Assembly: GCA_049663345.1 (NCBI GenBank)
Contig: JBATDG010000118.1
Span: forward strand, 45,785 to 109,784
DNA from: SZUA-365 sp049663345
GTDB lineage: Bacteria > Bacteroidota > Ignavibacteria > SZUA-365
Direction of reading: 5' to 3'
DNA length: 64,000 nt
The first letter of the stretch is position 1, and every line of letters starts with the position of its first letter. The position numbers and the translations under genes were made by a program. Shown here piece after piece: positions 1 through 8,578 of this stretch. Under the pieces are notes generated by a model that made no database searches, had not been told where the DNA came from, and saw only the letters and a program-made list of their open reading frames with translations.

Positions 1-852
1 GCATCAGCGCTGCTTTCCGCCGCCGCCTCCATTACGGAGAAGAAGGCGCTGTTGGGCATGCGCGCACTGGATTTCTCGGTCCTTCTCGCATTGCTGAATG
101 CTCTTCTGGCACTTCCGCTGTTTTATTTCGTCGACTTCAGCGCGGTGAGCGGAGAAGCACTGCTCGTGCTCGGTGCAAAAAATCTCCTTGGGTCGCTGGC
201 TTTTCTTTGCGTGATGATGGCCATCCGCAATCTCGAACTCAGCGGAGCCCTGCCGATCATGGTGCTGACACCAGGACTCGTCGCGCTCGCTGCGTTCGTG
301 TTTCTGGGTGAGTCGCTTTCTGCTGCCGCAATTGGCGGTATCGGATTGCTGATGACAGGCACCTATGTACTTGAGATGAAATCCGGTGACGCCATGGCTC
401 CGCTTCGCGTCTTTTTCGCTTCTCGAAGCCACTATCCAATACTCGCCGCCCTGCTGCTCTTCAGCGCCACCTCAGTACTCGATCGCCTGCTCCTAACCGA
501 TTTGAAGCTTCATCCCGTGCCGATGATGGCGTTTCAGCAGCTCTTCACCGGCGGATATTTTCTGCTGTTTGCACTGATAGCCCGCAGAAGCATTGGCGAA
601 TTACGCGGAGCAGCGAAGGGCAGCGGACGCTGGATTCTTTTGGTGGCAGTGCTCACATTCGGCTATCGCTTCGCACAGATCGAAGCCGTGGCTCTGGCTC
701 CTGTCGCGCTCGTGCTCGCAGTCAAACGATTCTCCGTCTTCATCGGTGCCATGATCGGCGGACGCCTCTTCCACGAATCCCATCTTCTCCGAAAGGCGCT
801 TGCGATCATCATTCTCCTCATCGGGGCCGGCATGATTGTTGGAATCGGGTAG
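1..852 (+). CDS. EamA/DMT-family transporter, 5' truncated by window edge
   Basis: The reading frame is open from base 1, so the true start lies upstream. An internal ATG at 52 would drop the first helix and is unlikely to be the start. The visible 283 residues are almost entirely hydrophobic helices, arranged as the tail of one EamA repeat followed by a second full repeat, as in the drug/metabolite transporter superfamily. Typical EamA features are the motif FVFLGESLSAAAIGGIGLL ending the first repeat and an equivalent helix pair near the C-terminus (GGRLFHESHLLRKALAIIIL). The family exports or imports small metabolites such as amino acids across the inner membrane. The substrate cannot be read from the sequence. 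The gene is followed by a two-copy 36-bp repeat. Confidence 0.75.
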   Translation, partial: ASALLSAAASITEKKALLGMRALDFSVLLALLNALLALPLFYFVDFSAVSGEALLVLGAKNLLGSLAFLCVMMAIRNLELSGALPIMVLTPGLVALAAFVFLGESLSAAAIGGIGLLMTGTYVLEMKSGDAMAPLRVFFASRSHYPILAALLLFSATSVLDRLLLTDLKLHPVPMMAFQQLFTGGYFLLFALIARRSIGELRGAAKGSGRWILLVAVLTFGYRFAQIEAVALAPVALVLAVKRFSVFIGAMIGGRLFHESHLLRKALAIIILLIGAGMIVGIG

Positions 853-870
853 AAAGGGCGGCAGGATTAT

Positions 871-942
871 TGGAGGATGCGCCTTCAGGCTCGTCCCTGC
901 GACCAATGGAGGATGCGCCTTCAGGCTCGTCCCTGCGACCAA
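871..942. repeat. two tandem 36-bp copies of a GGAGGATG..CCTTCAGGCTCGTCC repeat
   Basis: Two identical 36-bp units lie back to back at 871-906 and 907-942. Each contains GCCTTCAGGC, a small inverted repeat. Closely related units occur at 9441-9467 and 9487-9513, so this is a dispersed intergenic family. It sits just after the stop of the EamA-type gene and ahead of the CDF gene. Confidence 0.85.
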
Positions 943-1034
943 TTGCTGCACGATCAGCATTGAGACCAATCTGCGGATGTCGTACCTTTATCTAATTGCG
1001 ATACACGAATTCCGGAAGGACAGCCCTTCACAGA

Positions 1035-2063
1035 ATGGGAAAAGGAAATTCACATAACGACCCGGCAAACCGCGTGCACGAGCAGGTCGGTGGTGGAACC
1101 GATGATCACGGACATTCCCATGCGCACGGACATTCCCATGCGCACGGACATTCCCATGCCCACGCGCATATGCACGACAGTCTCGGGGACATTCGCTTTG
1201 CGTTTTTCCTGAATCTCCTTTTCGCCATTGCGGAAATCTTCGGCGGAATCTGGACCGGGAGTCTGGCCATTCTTTCCGATGCGCTGCACGATTTCGGCGA
1301 TGCTTTGATGCTTGGACTGAGTTGGATTCTCGAACGCTATTCGAGGCGTGATCCCAGCACACGATTCCCGTATGGGTACCGTCGGTTTTCTCTTCTCGGG
1401 GCGCTGCTCAACGCGCTAGTCCTGATCGGGGGATCGGTATACATAATATTCGCAGCCATTCCGCGGCTGGCCAATCCTGCTGAACCGAATGCGCAGGGAA
1501 TGATGTGGTTCGCTATCGTGGGAGTACTCCTCAACGGACTCGCCGTGCTTCGTTTGCGCCGCGGTACCTCCATGAATGCCCGGGTTGTGGCCTGGCATAT
1601 GATCGAGGACGTCCTCGGATGGATCGCTGTTTTGATCGTCAGCATCGTGATGCAGTTCTGGTACGTCCCGATTCTCGACCCGATTCTCTCTCTCCTGATC
1701 GCCTCGTATATTCTCTACTACAACGTGGCAGTCAACATTAATAAAACCATCCAGCTTTTTCTCCAGGCCGTGCCGGACAATATTGATGCTGACCGAATGG
1801 AGAAAGAATTGTGTTCCATCGACGACGTGATTTCGGTACATCATCTGCACGTCTGGTCACTTGACGGCGCATATCATGTTGTCAGCGCACACATCGTCGT
1901 AGCAAGCGGCGTGAGCAGGGAGCAAATGCTGATGATAAAGCAGAATGCCAAATCCGTATTGCTCGGCAACGATATCGAGCACATCACACTTGAAATAGAA
2001 TTTGAGGATGAGGACTGCATCATGGGAAGTACATGGGCAAGCGGAAAGGGGAAAAATGGGTAA
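1035..2063 (+). CDS. cation diffusion facilitator (CDF) zinc/divalent metal efflux protein
   Basis: A CDF transporter of 342 residues that would export Zn2+ or related ions from the cytoplasm by proton exchange. A His-rich segment (repeats of GHSHAH) lies at about residues 27-48, before the first membrane helix. The helix II signature LSDALHDFGDALMLGLSW supplies the metal-site HxxxD and is followed by further helices. The C-terminal cytoplasmic domain contains VHHLHVWSLDGAYHVVSAHI, the usual CDF regulatory fold. An upstream TTG at 996 is in frame, but the ATG at 1035 is the more conventional start; neither has a strong ribosome site. The gene overlaps the downstream ZIP gene by 8 bases, so the two are likely cotranscribed and translationally coupled. 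Metal specificity is inferred. Confidence 0.9.
   Translation: MGKGNSHNDPANRVHEQVGGGTDDHGHSHAHGHSHAHGHSHAHAHMHDSLGDIRFAFFLNLLFAIAEIFGGIWTGSLAILSDALHDFGDALMLGLSWILERYSRRDPSTRFPYGYRRFSLLGALLNALVLIGGSVYIIFAAIPRLANPAEPNAQGMMWFAIVGVLLNGLAVLRLRRGTSMNARVVAWHMIEDVLGWIAVLIVSIVMQFWYVPILDPILSLLIASYILYYNVAVNINKTIQLFLQAVPDNIDADRMEKELCSIDDVISVHHLHVWSLDGAYHVVSAHIVVASGVSREQMLMIKQNAKSVLLGNDIEHITLEIEFEDEDCIMGSTWASGKGKNG
1107..1160 (+). repeat. three 18-bp in-frame tandem repeats encoding the His-rich segment of the CDF protein
   Basis: Units at 1107-1124, 1125-1142 and 1143-1160 are identical except for the last base of the third. Each adds one HGHSHA unit, so slippage would change the length of the His-rich metal-binding segment without breaking the frame. 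Confidence 0.9.
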
Positions 2064-2871
2064 CGAACATATTCTCTTTGCTTTCGGGCTCACCTTGTTC
2101 GCAGGTCTGTCCACTGGAATCGGCAGCGCGCTCGCCTTTTTTGCGAATAGCACCAACACCAAATTCCTCGCCATCTCCATGGGCTTCTCCGCTGGCGTGA
2201 TGATCTACGTGTCCATGGTTGAGATATTCGTCAAGGCTCGCGACGCGCTCACCATTGCGCTGGGACCAGTTGCAGGCAGTTGGACGACCGTAGCCGGATT
2301 TTTCGGCGGCATTGCGCTGATTGCGATTATCGATAAGCTCGTTCCATCCGGCGAGAATCCGCATGAGATGCGGATGGTGGAAGACCTGCCCGGAGGCGAC
2401 AGTGAAACCCGGGATATGAGCGGGCTTTACCGTACCGGACTCTTTACTGCCATTGCCATCGCGATCCACAATTTCCCTGAAGGACTCGCTACATTCCTGT
2501 CCGCCGTCCAGGACCCCATGCTCGGAATTCCCATCGCGGTTGCCATTGCGATTCACAATATTCCGGAAGGGATTGCTGTTTCGATTCCCATCTACTATGC
2601 GACCAAAAGCCGCAAGAGAGCTTTTTTACTCTCGTTCGCATCGGGATTGGCTGAACCGGTCGGTGCGATTATTGGCTATTTCATTCTCATGCAGTTCTTC
2701 AGCGATGTCATTTTTGGAATCGTGTTCGCCTCCGTCGCTGGGATCATGGTGTTCATCTCGCTTGATGAGCTGCTGCCCGGTGCGCAGAAATACGGGGAGC
2801 ACCATCTTGCCATTTACGGACTCATTGCGGGGATGGCCGTTATGGCGGTTTCGCTGCTGCTGCTTATGTAG
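2056..2871 (+). CDS. zupT: ZIP-family zinc transporter, ZupT type
   Basis: A 271-residue ZIP protein, matching the usual ZupT length of about 260-270, with eight predicted membrane helices. The two ZIP metal-site signatures are present as HNFPEGLATF (helix IV) and HNIPEGIAVSIP (helix V), including the paired His, Asn/Pro and Glu residues. ZupT proteins import Zn2+ and other divalent metals into the cytoplasm. The start is the ATG at 2056, preceded by an AAGGGG ribosome site inside the end of the CDF gene; a longer in-frame TTG start at 2002 is unlikely. Pairing an importer with a CDF exporter in one overlapping unit is odd and suggests metal balancing or differing metal preference. Downstream is a repeat-rich gap. 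Confidence 0.9.
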   Translation: MGNEHILFAFGLTLFAGLSTGIGSALAFFANSTNTKFLAISMGFSAGVMIYVSMVEIFVKARDALTIALGPVAGSWTTVAGFFGGIALIAIIDKLVPSGENPHEMRMVEDLPGGDSETRDMSGLYRTGLFTAIAIAIHNFPEGLATFLSAVQDPMLGIPIAVAIAIHNIPEGIAVSIPIYYATKSRKRAFLLSFASGLAEPVGAIIGYFILMQFFSDVIFGIVFASVAGIMVFISLDELLPGAQKYGEHHLAIYGLIAGMAVMAVSLLLLM

Positions 2872-2877
2872 ACCATT

Positions 2878-3033
2878 GGAGCGGCGCGCTCCAGCGCGGC
2901 TCATTCGATTATTCGATTATTCGATAATTCGATAATTGGAAAATTAGAGCATTGGAGCATTGGAGCATTAGAGCATTCGATATGCAGATAATTAGAGATT
3001 CGGAGCCTTTACGGAGCGGCGCGCTCCAGCGCG
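2878..3033. repeat. composite repeat: two 21-bp hairpin elements flanking short tandem repeats
   Basis: The same 21-bp GC-rich element (GGAGCGGCGCGCTCCAGCGCG) occurs at 2878-2898 and 3013-3033. Its first 15 bases form a GGAGC/GCTCC hairpin. Between the copies are AT-rich octamer repeats of ATTCGATT/ATTCGATA (about 2902-2938) and four GAGCATTN octamers (2947-2978). No gene is apparent in the gap between 2872 and 3139. Confidence 0.85.
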
Positions 3034-3139
3034 CCCAATTCGATAATGCGCCCGCAATGATTTCCGAAAGGTTTTTTGTATTATCACTAACCCGATATAC
3101 TGGTCTCGATAACAGGAAATAAAAAGCGGAGAGTATGCG

Positions 3140-4873
3140 ATGAGGACTCCACTGGACGAATATCCGCTGTACGAGGTTCCCGAGATTCTGACGCTTAGGG
3201 ATGTACTGCTGAAGGGAGTGCGGGAGCATCCGGAGGCGTTGGCGCTGTCGGATTTGAATCCGACGCAGTTTCAGCACGTGACGTATGTTCAGCTCTCGCG
3301 TCATGTGCAGAGATTCGGGGCGGCGCTGCAGAGGATGGGACTGAAGGAGAGGGATCATGTCGCCGTGATCGCAGAGAATCGGGTTCAGTGGGGCGTCGCG
3401 TATCTTGCCGCGGCTTGCTTCAATTTTGTTGCCGTCCCGATCGACAAAAATCTGCAGGAGAATGAAATTCTCACGATTCTGCATGCCTCTACTGCGAAGG
3501 CTGCAGTTTTCTCAGAAAATTTCCGCGATATGTTCGAGGGATTTTTGCTCACAGTGCAGACGCTGACGTTTCTGGTGGATATGGATCTGCCGACGCATCG
3601 CGGGAATCTGCACAGCATGAGGGAGATGATTGAGGCGGAAGCGGTCAGCAGTGAGGCGAATCCCTTCCCGGCAGTGGATCCCCATTCAATGGCGGTGATC
3701 GTGTTTACATCGGGTTCGATGGGTAATGCGAAAGGGGTCATGCTCTCGCATGAAAATCTCTGCGCCAATCTTCGAGGAATGCTGAAGATGGTGGAAATCC
3801 TGCCATCCGATCGCTTCCTCTCCGTGCTCCCGATGCACCACACTTACGAATGCACCTGCGGGTTTCTCTGTCCGCTAGTCGCCGGTGCCTCTGCACATTA
3901 TGCCCGCTCGCTTAAATCGGTGGCGGATGACATGCTGTCCGTTCGTCCGACGATAATCCTTGGCGTTCCGCTGCTGTTCGATAAAATGTACCGACGAATT
4001 TCCAAGGCGATTGCGGAAAAGAAAATCGCGACGGCGGTCATGAAGCCGCTGCTGGGAATGATAGCTCTGCTCGAAGGCCTGGGCGTTCAGGGTGTGCGGC
4101 GAAAGGTATTCAAGGACGTGCACGAACGCTTCGGCGGATCCATCCGCATTCTGATCGTCGGAGGTGCGGCGCCGGATCCGGAGGTGGCAAGCGGTTTCCG
4201 CTCCCTCGGCTTCCACTTCATCCAGGGCTACGGCCTTACAGAAACCGCGCCTATCCTCGCCCTGAATCGGTTGCGCAAGTTTAAGGATGAGGCCGCCGGC
4301 CTTCCGCTCCCGGGCGTGAGCATCCGCATCGAAGATCCGGATCACGAAGGACGCGGTGAAATCATCGTCTCTGGTCCCAATGTCATGCTTGGCTATTACA
4401 GAAATGAGAAAGCCACGCTGGAAGTGCTGCGAGAGGGATGGTTCTCCACCGGAGACATCGGTTCCGTCGATTCCGATGGATTCCTGCATATCAACGGGCG
4501 AAAGAAAAACGTGATCATTGCGCGCAATGGGGAGAACGTGTTTCCCGAGGAAATCGAGGAACATGTCAACAAGATTCCTTTTGTGCTGGAGTCGATCGTC
4601 TTTGGCGACCGAGCCGAAAATGACGATGAGATGATTGCTGTCCTCATCGTTCCCGACGCTAATGCGGTCTATGATTACGGCATAGCGCACGACAAGGATG
4701 TTACGCCGGAGATGGTGCAGCAATTGATACAGGAGGAAATCAACCGGCTAAACCGCCACTTGCCCGTACACAAGCAGATCCGACGAGTTCAGATCAAGGA
4801 TACCGAATTCGAAAAGACGACCACGCAGAAGATCAAGCGCTTCCTCGTCAACGCCGAGGATTCGACGCGGTAG
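3140..4873 (+). CDS. AMP-dependent long-chain fatty acid--CoA ligase/synthetase
   Basis: A 577-residue ANL-superfamily adenylating enzyme that would activate a fatty acid to acyl-AMP and then acyl-CoA in the cytoplasm. The P-loop is FTSGSMGNAKGVMLSH near residue 190. The aromatic/adenylate motif is GYGLTETAPILALNR near 363. The TGD motif and hinge are GWFSTGDIGSVDSDGFLHI and GRKKNVIIARNGENVFPEEI near 433-475. The catalytic Lys region is TTTQKIKRF near the C-terminus. The domain order and length fit FadD/FACS enzymes rather than acetyl-CoA synthetase. The ATG start has a GGAGAG ribosome site a few bases upstream. It stands alone between the repeat region and a lipoprotein gene. Chain-length preference is not readable. 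Confidence 0.88.
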   Translation: MRTPLDEYPLYEVPEILTLRDVLLKGVREHPEALALSDLNPTQFQHVTYVQLSRHVQRFGAALQRMGLKERDHVAVIAENRVQWGVAYLAAACFNFVAVPIDKNLQENEILTILHASTAKAAVFSENFRDMFEGFLLTVQTLTFLVDMDLPTHRGNLHSMREMIEAEAVSSEANPFPAVDPHSMAVIVFTSGSMGNAKGVMLSHENLCANLRGMLKMVEILPSDRFLSVLPMHHTYECTCGFLCPLVAGASAHYARSLKSVADDMLSVRPTIILGVPLLFDKMYRRISKAIAEKKIATAVMKPLLGMIALLEGLGVQGVRRKVFKDVHERFGGSIRILIVGGAAPDPEVASGFRSLGFHFIQGYGLTETAPILALNRLRKFKDEAAGLPLPGVSIRIEDPDHEGRGEIIVSGPNVMLGYYRNEKATLEVLREGWFSTGDIGSVDSDGFLHINGRKKNVIIARNGENVFPEEIEEHVNKIPFVLESIVFGDRAENDDEMIAVLIVPDANAVYDYGIAHDKDVTPEMVQQLIQEEINRLNRHLPVHKQIRRVQIKDTEFEKTTTQKIKRFLVNAEDSTR

Positions 4874-4951
4874 CCTGACAGTTCGCAGGTTCAGGAATCT
4901 CCAGGGATAAAAATGATGGGGATCTCCATTCCGTGATCGGCGGGATTTTCG

Positions 4952-4958
4952 TACCTTG
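4952..4958 (+). promoter_or_regulatory. candidate Bacteroidota-like -7 element (TACCTTG)
   Basis: TACCTTG lies 32 bases upstream of the lipoprotein ATG and resembles the Bacteroidota -7 consensus TAnnTTTG with one base missing. No convincing -33 TTG is seen at the expected spacing. Similar elements occur before several other genes in the window, which is the main support. Confidence 0.35.
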
Positions 4959-4990
4959 CCACACAACTACGCATCATCATTGGAGTGTTC

Positions 4991-5848
4991 ATGAAATACA
5001 GACTGCTCTCTATTGCCGTTCTTATCGCCGCCATTACTTTCGGCGGATGTATCGAAACCCAGATGCTTGTAACCGTGAACAAAGACGGTAGTGGGACGAT
5101 TCGCGAAACAGTGACTATGAAAAAGAAGGTGGTTGAGTCGATCCGGGAAATGTCCGAACAGATGAAACAGGGCGCAGAAGAAGGTGGCTTGCAGACTGAA
5201 GAAGAACAGAAGCCATTTGAATTATTTTCCGATGAGGAAATTCGCGGCAACGGTGAGAAGCTGGGAACGAACGTGCGCTACGTGTCCCACGGGATGATCG
5301 ATGAAGACGATGTCGAGGGATACAGCGCCACATACGCATTCGATGATATCAATACCGTCAAGGTCAACCAGAACCCAGGCGCTTCGATGCCGGATATGCC
5401 GGGGACCGAGAGCACTGACGAGACGGATGACGCCTTGGTTCTGTTTTCCTTTACTCCCGGCAGCTCTGCGAAGCTCGTGATTCGTCCGCCGAAAATGAAG
5501 GAAGGCGAGCCCGATCAGGCTGATGAAGTCGAAAGCCCGGAAACTGATCAGCAGCAGGAAGAGGGCGAGGGTGGCATGGAGCAGATGAAGGATTTTTTCC
5601 GCGATATGCGAATCCTCGTGCAGGTCGCAGTTGATGGTACGATCACAAACACGAACGCCTCGTTTGTTGATGGCTCGGTTGTCACGATTATGGACGTCAA
5701 TTTCAATTCCTTCCTCGACGATCCGGAGCTTCTCAAAGAGCTGCAGAAAATCGAGACAAAGGGCCCGGCCGCCGCAAAGGAGCTGTTCCAGAGCGTCCCG
5801 GGCATCCGGGTAGAGCTGGAAGAAGAAATTACCGTCAACTTCAATTAG
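4991..5848 (+). CDS. uncharacterised lipoprotein
   Basis: A 285-residue protein with a clear lipoprotein signal peptide: a Lys/Arg start, a hydrophobic core (LLSIAVLIAAITF) and the lipobox GGC at about residue 20. The ATG at 4991 is chosen because it begins the signal peptide and follows a TTGGAG ribosome site. The mature part starts with a beta-rich stretch (TQMLVTVNKDGSGTIRETVT) typical of cell-envelope proteins of unknown role. It continues with an acidic, Glu/Gln-rich middle (about residues 170-200) and a C-terminal segment ending EEEITVNFN. No catalytic motif is recognisable. It probably sits on the periplasmic face of a membrane. Confidence 0.75.
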   Translation: MKYRLLSIAVLIAAITFGGCIETQMLVTVNKDGSGTIRETVTMKKKVVESIREMSEQMKQGAEEGGLQTEEEQKPFELFSDEEIRGNGEKLGTNVRYVSHGMIDEDDVEGYSATYAFDDINTVKVNQNPGASMPDMPGTESTDETDDALVLFSFTPGSSAKLVIRPPKMKEGEPDQADEVESPETDQQQEEGEGGMEQMKDFFRDMRILVQVAVDGTITNTNASFVDGSVVTIMDVNFNSFLDDPELLKELQKIETKGPAAAKELFQSVPGIRVELEEEITVNFN

Positions 5849-5930
5849 CGAAACCCGGAGCTGAGGGGCTGACGAAATACCAGTGCTGGACGCAGTGCCG
5901 CACTTCATGCATAATCAAAGGAAGTTTTGT

Positions 5931-7007
5931 ATGTCCGATAGAATGATTCAGCAATTCATGGAAATGGTACGCATCCCCAGCGAGTCGGGGAATGAAGCGG
6001 AAATGATATCCTACCTGAAAACAGAATTCGAAGCAATAGGCGCCGATGCACAGATTGACAGCTACGGAAACCTCGTCGCCAAATTGCCTGCGAAAGGATG
6101 TGAAGGGAAGGATCCCATTCTGCTTTCCTGTCATGCCGATACGGTGAAGCCGGGCGTGGGCATCGAACCGGTGCTCGTCGATGGCGTGATTCGTTCCGCA
6201 GGGGATACCATCCTCGCAGCCGATGACAAGGCAGGCATAGCAGAAATGCTTGAAGCTCTGCGTATCGCCGAGGTGCGCCCGCCTGTGGAAATCGCCATCA
6301 GCAGGCAGGAAGAAATCGGATTGCTTGGTGTGAAAAACCTCGACTACAGTCTGCTCACGGCCAAACGCGGGTTCCTGCTCGACAACGATACGCTGGATAC
6401 CATTGTGATTGGCGGACCTTCGTACTTCGCCATTGACGTCGCCATCACTGGCCGCGCGGCGCATGCAGGCATGGAGCCGGAGAAGGGCATCAGTGCCATT
6501 CAGGCAGCGGCGCGCGCAATCGTAGCCCTGCGTCTTGGGCGCCTGGATCATGATACTACCGCAAACGTAGGTGTCATTGATGGCGGCATCATCCGCAACG
6601 GCATTCCTGATCATGCTCATTTTCTTGCGGAGTGCCGCAGCCTTGTTCATGACAAAGCCGCCGCACTCGCCGAAGAAATGGAAGGCATTATCCGCCGCGA
6701 AGCAGAGAGTAACGGAGCGAAAGTTGAGATCACAGTGAATAATCTTTGCAAGGCGGTGGATATCCCGGCCGATTCCTGGACGGTGCTCCTGGCCATCAAG
6801 GCGCTGAAAACCGCGGGTGTTGATGCAACGACGACTTTCATCACCGGCTTCACCGATGCGTCGATTTACAATAACATGGGAATAGAAATGGCCGTCGTCG
6901 GGATCGGCGCCCGGCTCGAACACTCCACCGATGAACATATCTACGTCGCAGACATGGAAAAAGCCCTGACCATGATCGTCGAGCTCCTCCGTCTCTCCGC
7001 TGAATAA
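5931..7007 (+). CDS. M20-family metallopeptidase (PepT-like)
   Basis: A 358-residue zinc-dependent aminopeptidase/deacylase of the M20 family, acting in the cytoplasm on small peptides or acyl amino acids. Metal-site motifs in order are SCHADTVKPG (first His and the catalytic Asp), AADDKAGIAEMLEA (bridging Asp), SRQEEIGLLGVKNL (catalytic Glu pair) and EHSTDEHIYV near the C-terminus (last His). The dimerisation lid lies between about residues 165 and 275 and includes GRAAHAGMEPEKG. The ATG at 5931 follows an AAAGGAAG ribosome site; an upstream in-frame GTG is less likely. The length and the DDKAG motif fit PepT-like enzymes. The stop codon abuts a large inverted repeat shared with the convergent nth gene. 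Confidence 0.88.
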   Translation: MSDRMIQQFMEMVRIPSESGNEAEMISYLKTEFEAIGADAQIDSYGNLVAKLPAKGCEGKDPILLSCHADTVKPGVGIEPVLVDGVIRSAGDTILAADDKAGIAEMLEALRIAEVRPPVEIAISRQEEIGLLGVKNLDYSLLTAKRGFLLDNDTLDTIVIGGPSYFAIDVAITGRAAHAGMEPEKGISAIQAAARAIVALRLGRLDHDTTANVGVIDGGIIRNGIPDHAHFLAECRSLVHDKAAALAEEMEGIIRREAESNGAKVEITVNNLCKAVDIPADSWTVLLAIKALKTAGVDATTTFITGFTDASIYNNMGIEMAVVGIGARLEHSTDEHIYVADMEKALTMIVELLRLSAE

Positions 7008-7174
7008 GAAAAAACCACAAAGTCACGAAGCCACGAAGGAAGACACGAAGGATTTTTTAAAGCGCAATTTGCATACCCCGAAAGCGATGATGGCTGCCGG
7101 GGTTTGTGCTTAATGCGCTCTAAAAAAACGTTGTGCTCTTTTTCGTGTCTTCGTGCCTTCGTGGTTTTTTCTTA
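7005..7174. repeat. 170-bp imperfect inverted repeat between convergent genes
   Basis: The two arms (about 7005-7064 and 7115-7174) are near-complementary. Both begin TAAGAAAAAACCAC when read inward, then continue with CACGAAG-type units (for example GTCACGAAGCCACGAAGG on the left). The centre holds a second hairpin built from ACCCCG and CGGGGT. The stop codons of the M20 gene (7005-7007) and nth (7172-7174) form the outer tips. It may serve as a bidirectional transcription end and looks like a mobile or palindromic intergenic element. Confidence 0.85.
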
Positions 7175-7834
7175 CCCGGCGCTGGGGCAGCTCTTTGCGA
7201 TGGTGCATTCAGCGCAGCGGGGACGCCGGGCGATGCAGGTCGCTCGTCCGTGCAGGATGAGCAGATGGCTCGCTTCAGTCCACTCAATTTCGGGCGTGAT
7301 TTCGCACAGATGTCGTTCGATGATTTCCGGATTGTCCGAATCGGTGAGCTCAAGCAAATTTGCGATGCGGCGGACATGCGTATCGACCGGGAAACCAGGA
7401 ACCCCGAATGCATTTCCCAGCACGACGTTCGCGGTCTTTCTTCCGACTCCAGGCAGTGCCGTCAGTTCTTCCATAGTACGCGGCACATTCCCGCCATGAC
7501 GTTCGATGAGTTCGGCGCAGCAGCCCTGGATGTTCTTCGATTTGTTGCGGAAGAACCCGGTGCTTCGAATGATATCAGCGATGGACTCCACCGGTGCAGC
7601 AGCCATAGCTTCGGCGGTTGGGTATTGTGAAAACAGGGCAAGGGTGACCATGTTCACTCGTTCATCAGTACATTGTGCTGAAAGGATCGTCGCAATAAGA
7701 AGTTGAAATGGATTCTCATGCAGCAGAGCACATACGGGCGCCGGGAAGCAGAGGCGGAGCGCGGCCAGAATGCGATTCATTCGGGCGCGTTTTTGTCTGA
7801 TGGATTCAGTGATGAATAGAGATATATCGTTCAT
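7172..7834 (-). CDS. nth: endonuclease III, DNA glycosylase/AP lyase
   Basis: A 220-residue base-excision repair enzyme that removes oxidised pyrimidines and cleaves the abasic site by beta-elimination. The helix-hairpin-helix is LPGVGRKTANVV, which includes the catalytic Lys. The catalytic Asp follows in FPVDTHVRRIANLL. The iron-sulfur cluster motif C-x6-C-x2-C-x5-C is complete at the C-terminus (CIARRPRCAECTIAKSC). The N-terminal substrate region ATILSAQCTDERVN is typical. Length matches the family at 210-220 residues. The ATG at 7834 gives a slightly longer N-terminus than E. coli Nth; an internal ATG about 18 codons in is an alternative. Its stop codon lies in the tip of the inverted repeat. 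Confidence 0.95.
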   Translation of the reverse strand: MNDISLFITESIRQKRARMNRILAALRLCFPAPVCALLHENPFQLLIATILSAQCTDERVNMVTLALFSQYPTAEAMAAAPVESIADIIRSTGFFRNKSKNIQGCCAELIERHGGNVPRTMEELTALPGVGRKTANVVLGNAFGVPGFPVDTHVRRIANLLELTDSDNPEIIERHLCEITPEIEWTEASHLLILHGRATCIARRPRCAECTIAKSCPSAG

Positions 7835-7945
7835 TGCGGTGCAGTCACATTTTTCTTATACTAGCGGCACGACTCCGCGCACGTACATGCCCAATATTGC
7901 CTGAGAAAGTTTGCGCGTCTATCGCTTCCAATCTAAGGGTTTTTC

Positions 7946-8569
7946 ATGAAACGCTTCATGTTTATCGCGCTGCTCTTTATCATTCTCGCTCCACAAGTGG
8001 ACGCCCAGATGCGCGGCTTACCCTACACCCCACGGGTGCGATCATGGCGTCTTGGATTAGCCGCCGGCATGGGAGTGCTCGGAGGCGATCTGACAAGAGA
8101 ATCGCAAAACTACCATTTCCGGCCGATCGCGAATCTTGAAGTGGCGTATCTCCTGCATAAGAATTTTGCGGTGGGAGGATACTTGGGCGGGGGATACTTG
8201 CGATCGACCGAACTCGACATGGAATCGAATACGAGTTTTATCAACGCCGGAATACTGCTGGAGTTTCGAATTCCTATTTTGCGCGGCAGCGTCTCCCCGA
8301 TCTTTCAACTGCGCAGCGGCCCCGTCAGCATCAGTCCGGAACTGCGAACTGGCCCTGTAACTGTCGAAGCTTCCTCTTCGATCAATTATTCATATGACCT
8401 TGCCGCGGGTATCGAGGTGATGTCCTACAATCGGCTGGGCATTCGCGTATTGGTCGGAGTCACCTATACGACTACGGATGAATGGGACCTTCTCGTCCGC
8501 GGGAACGATAACGACGGCTATTCCTTCTCGATGCTCTCCATGCATTATTACATCAATCCCAGACGGTGA
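7946..8569 (+). CDS. outer-membrane beta-barrel protein, function unknown
   Basis: A 207-residue protein with a standard signal peptide (MKRFMFIALLFIILAPQVDA, cleavage before QM). The rest is dominated by alternating hydrophobic strands separated by turns (for example FAVGGYLGGGYLRS, YSYDLAAGIEVMS, IRVLVGVTYTTTDEW) and ends in aromatic-containing strands, as expected for a small eight-stranded barrel or OmpW/PorT-like porin. No enzymatic motif is visible. The metallophosphoesterase gene follows after 9 bases and is probably cotranscribed. Confidence 0.7.
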   Translation: MKRFMFIALLFIILAPQVDAQMRGLPYTPRVRSWRLGLAAGMGVLGGDLTRESQNYHFRPIANLEVAYLLHKNFAVGGYLGGGYLRSTELDMESNTSFINAGILLEFRIPILRGSVSPIFQLRSGPVSISPELRTGPVTVEASSSINYSYDLAAGIEVMSYNRLGIRVLVGVTYTTTDEWDLLVRGNDNDGYSFSMLSMHYYINPRR

Positions 8570-8578
8570 CCTCAGGCC

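Noticed and set aside
7005..7174. Insertion sequence
   Set aside because: There is an inverted repeat but no transposase frame and no target-site duplication that I could see.
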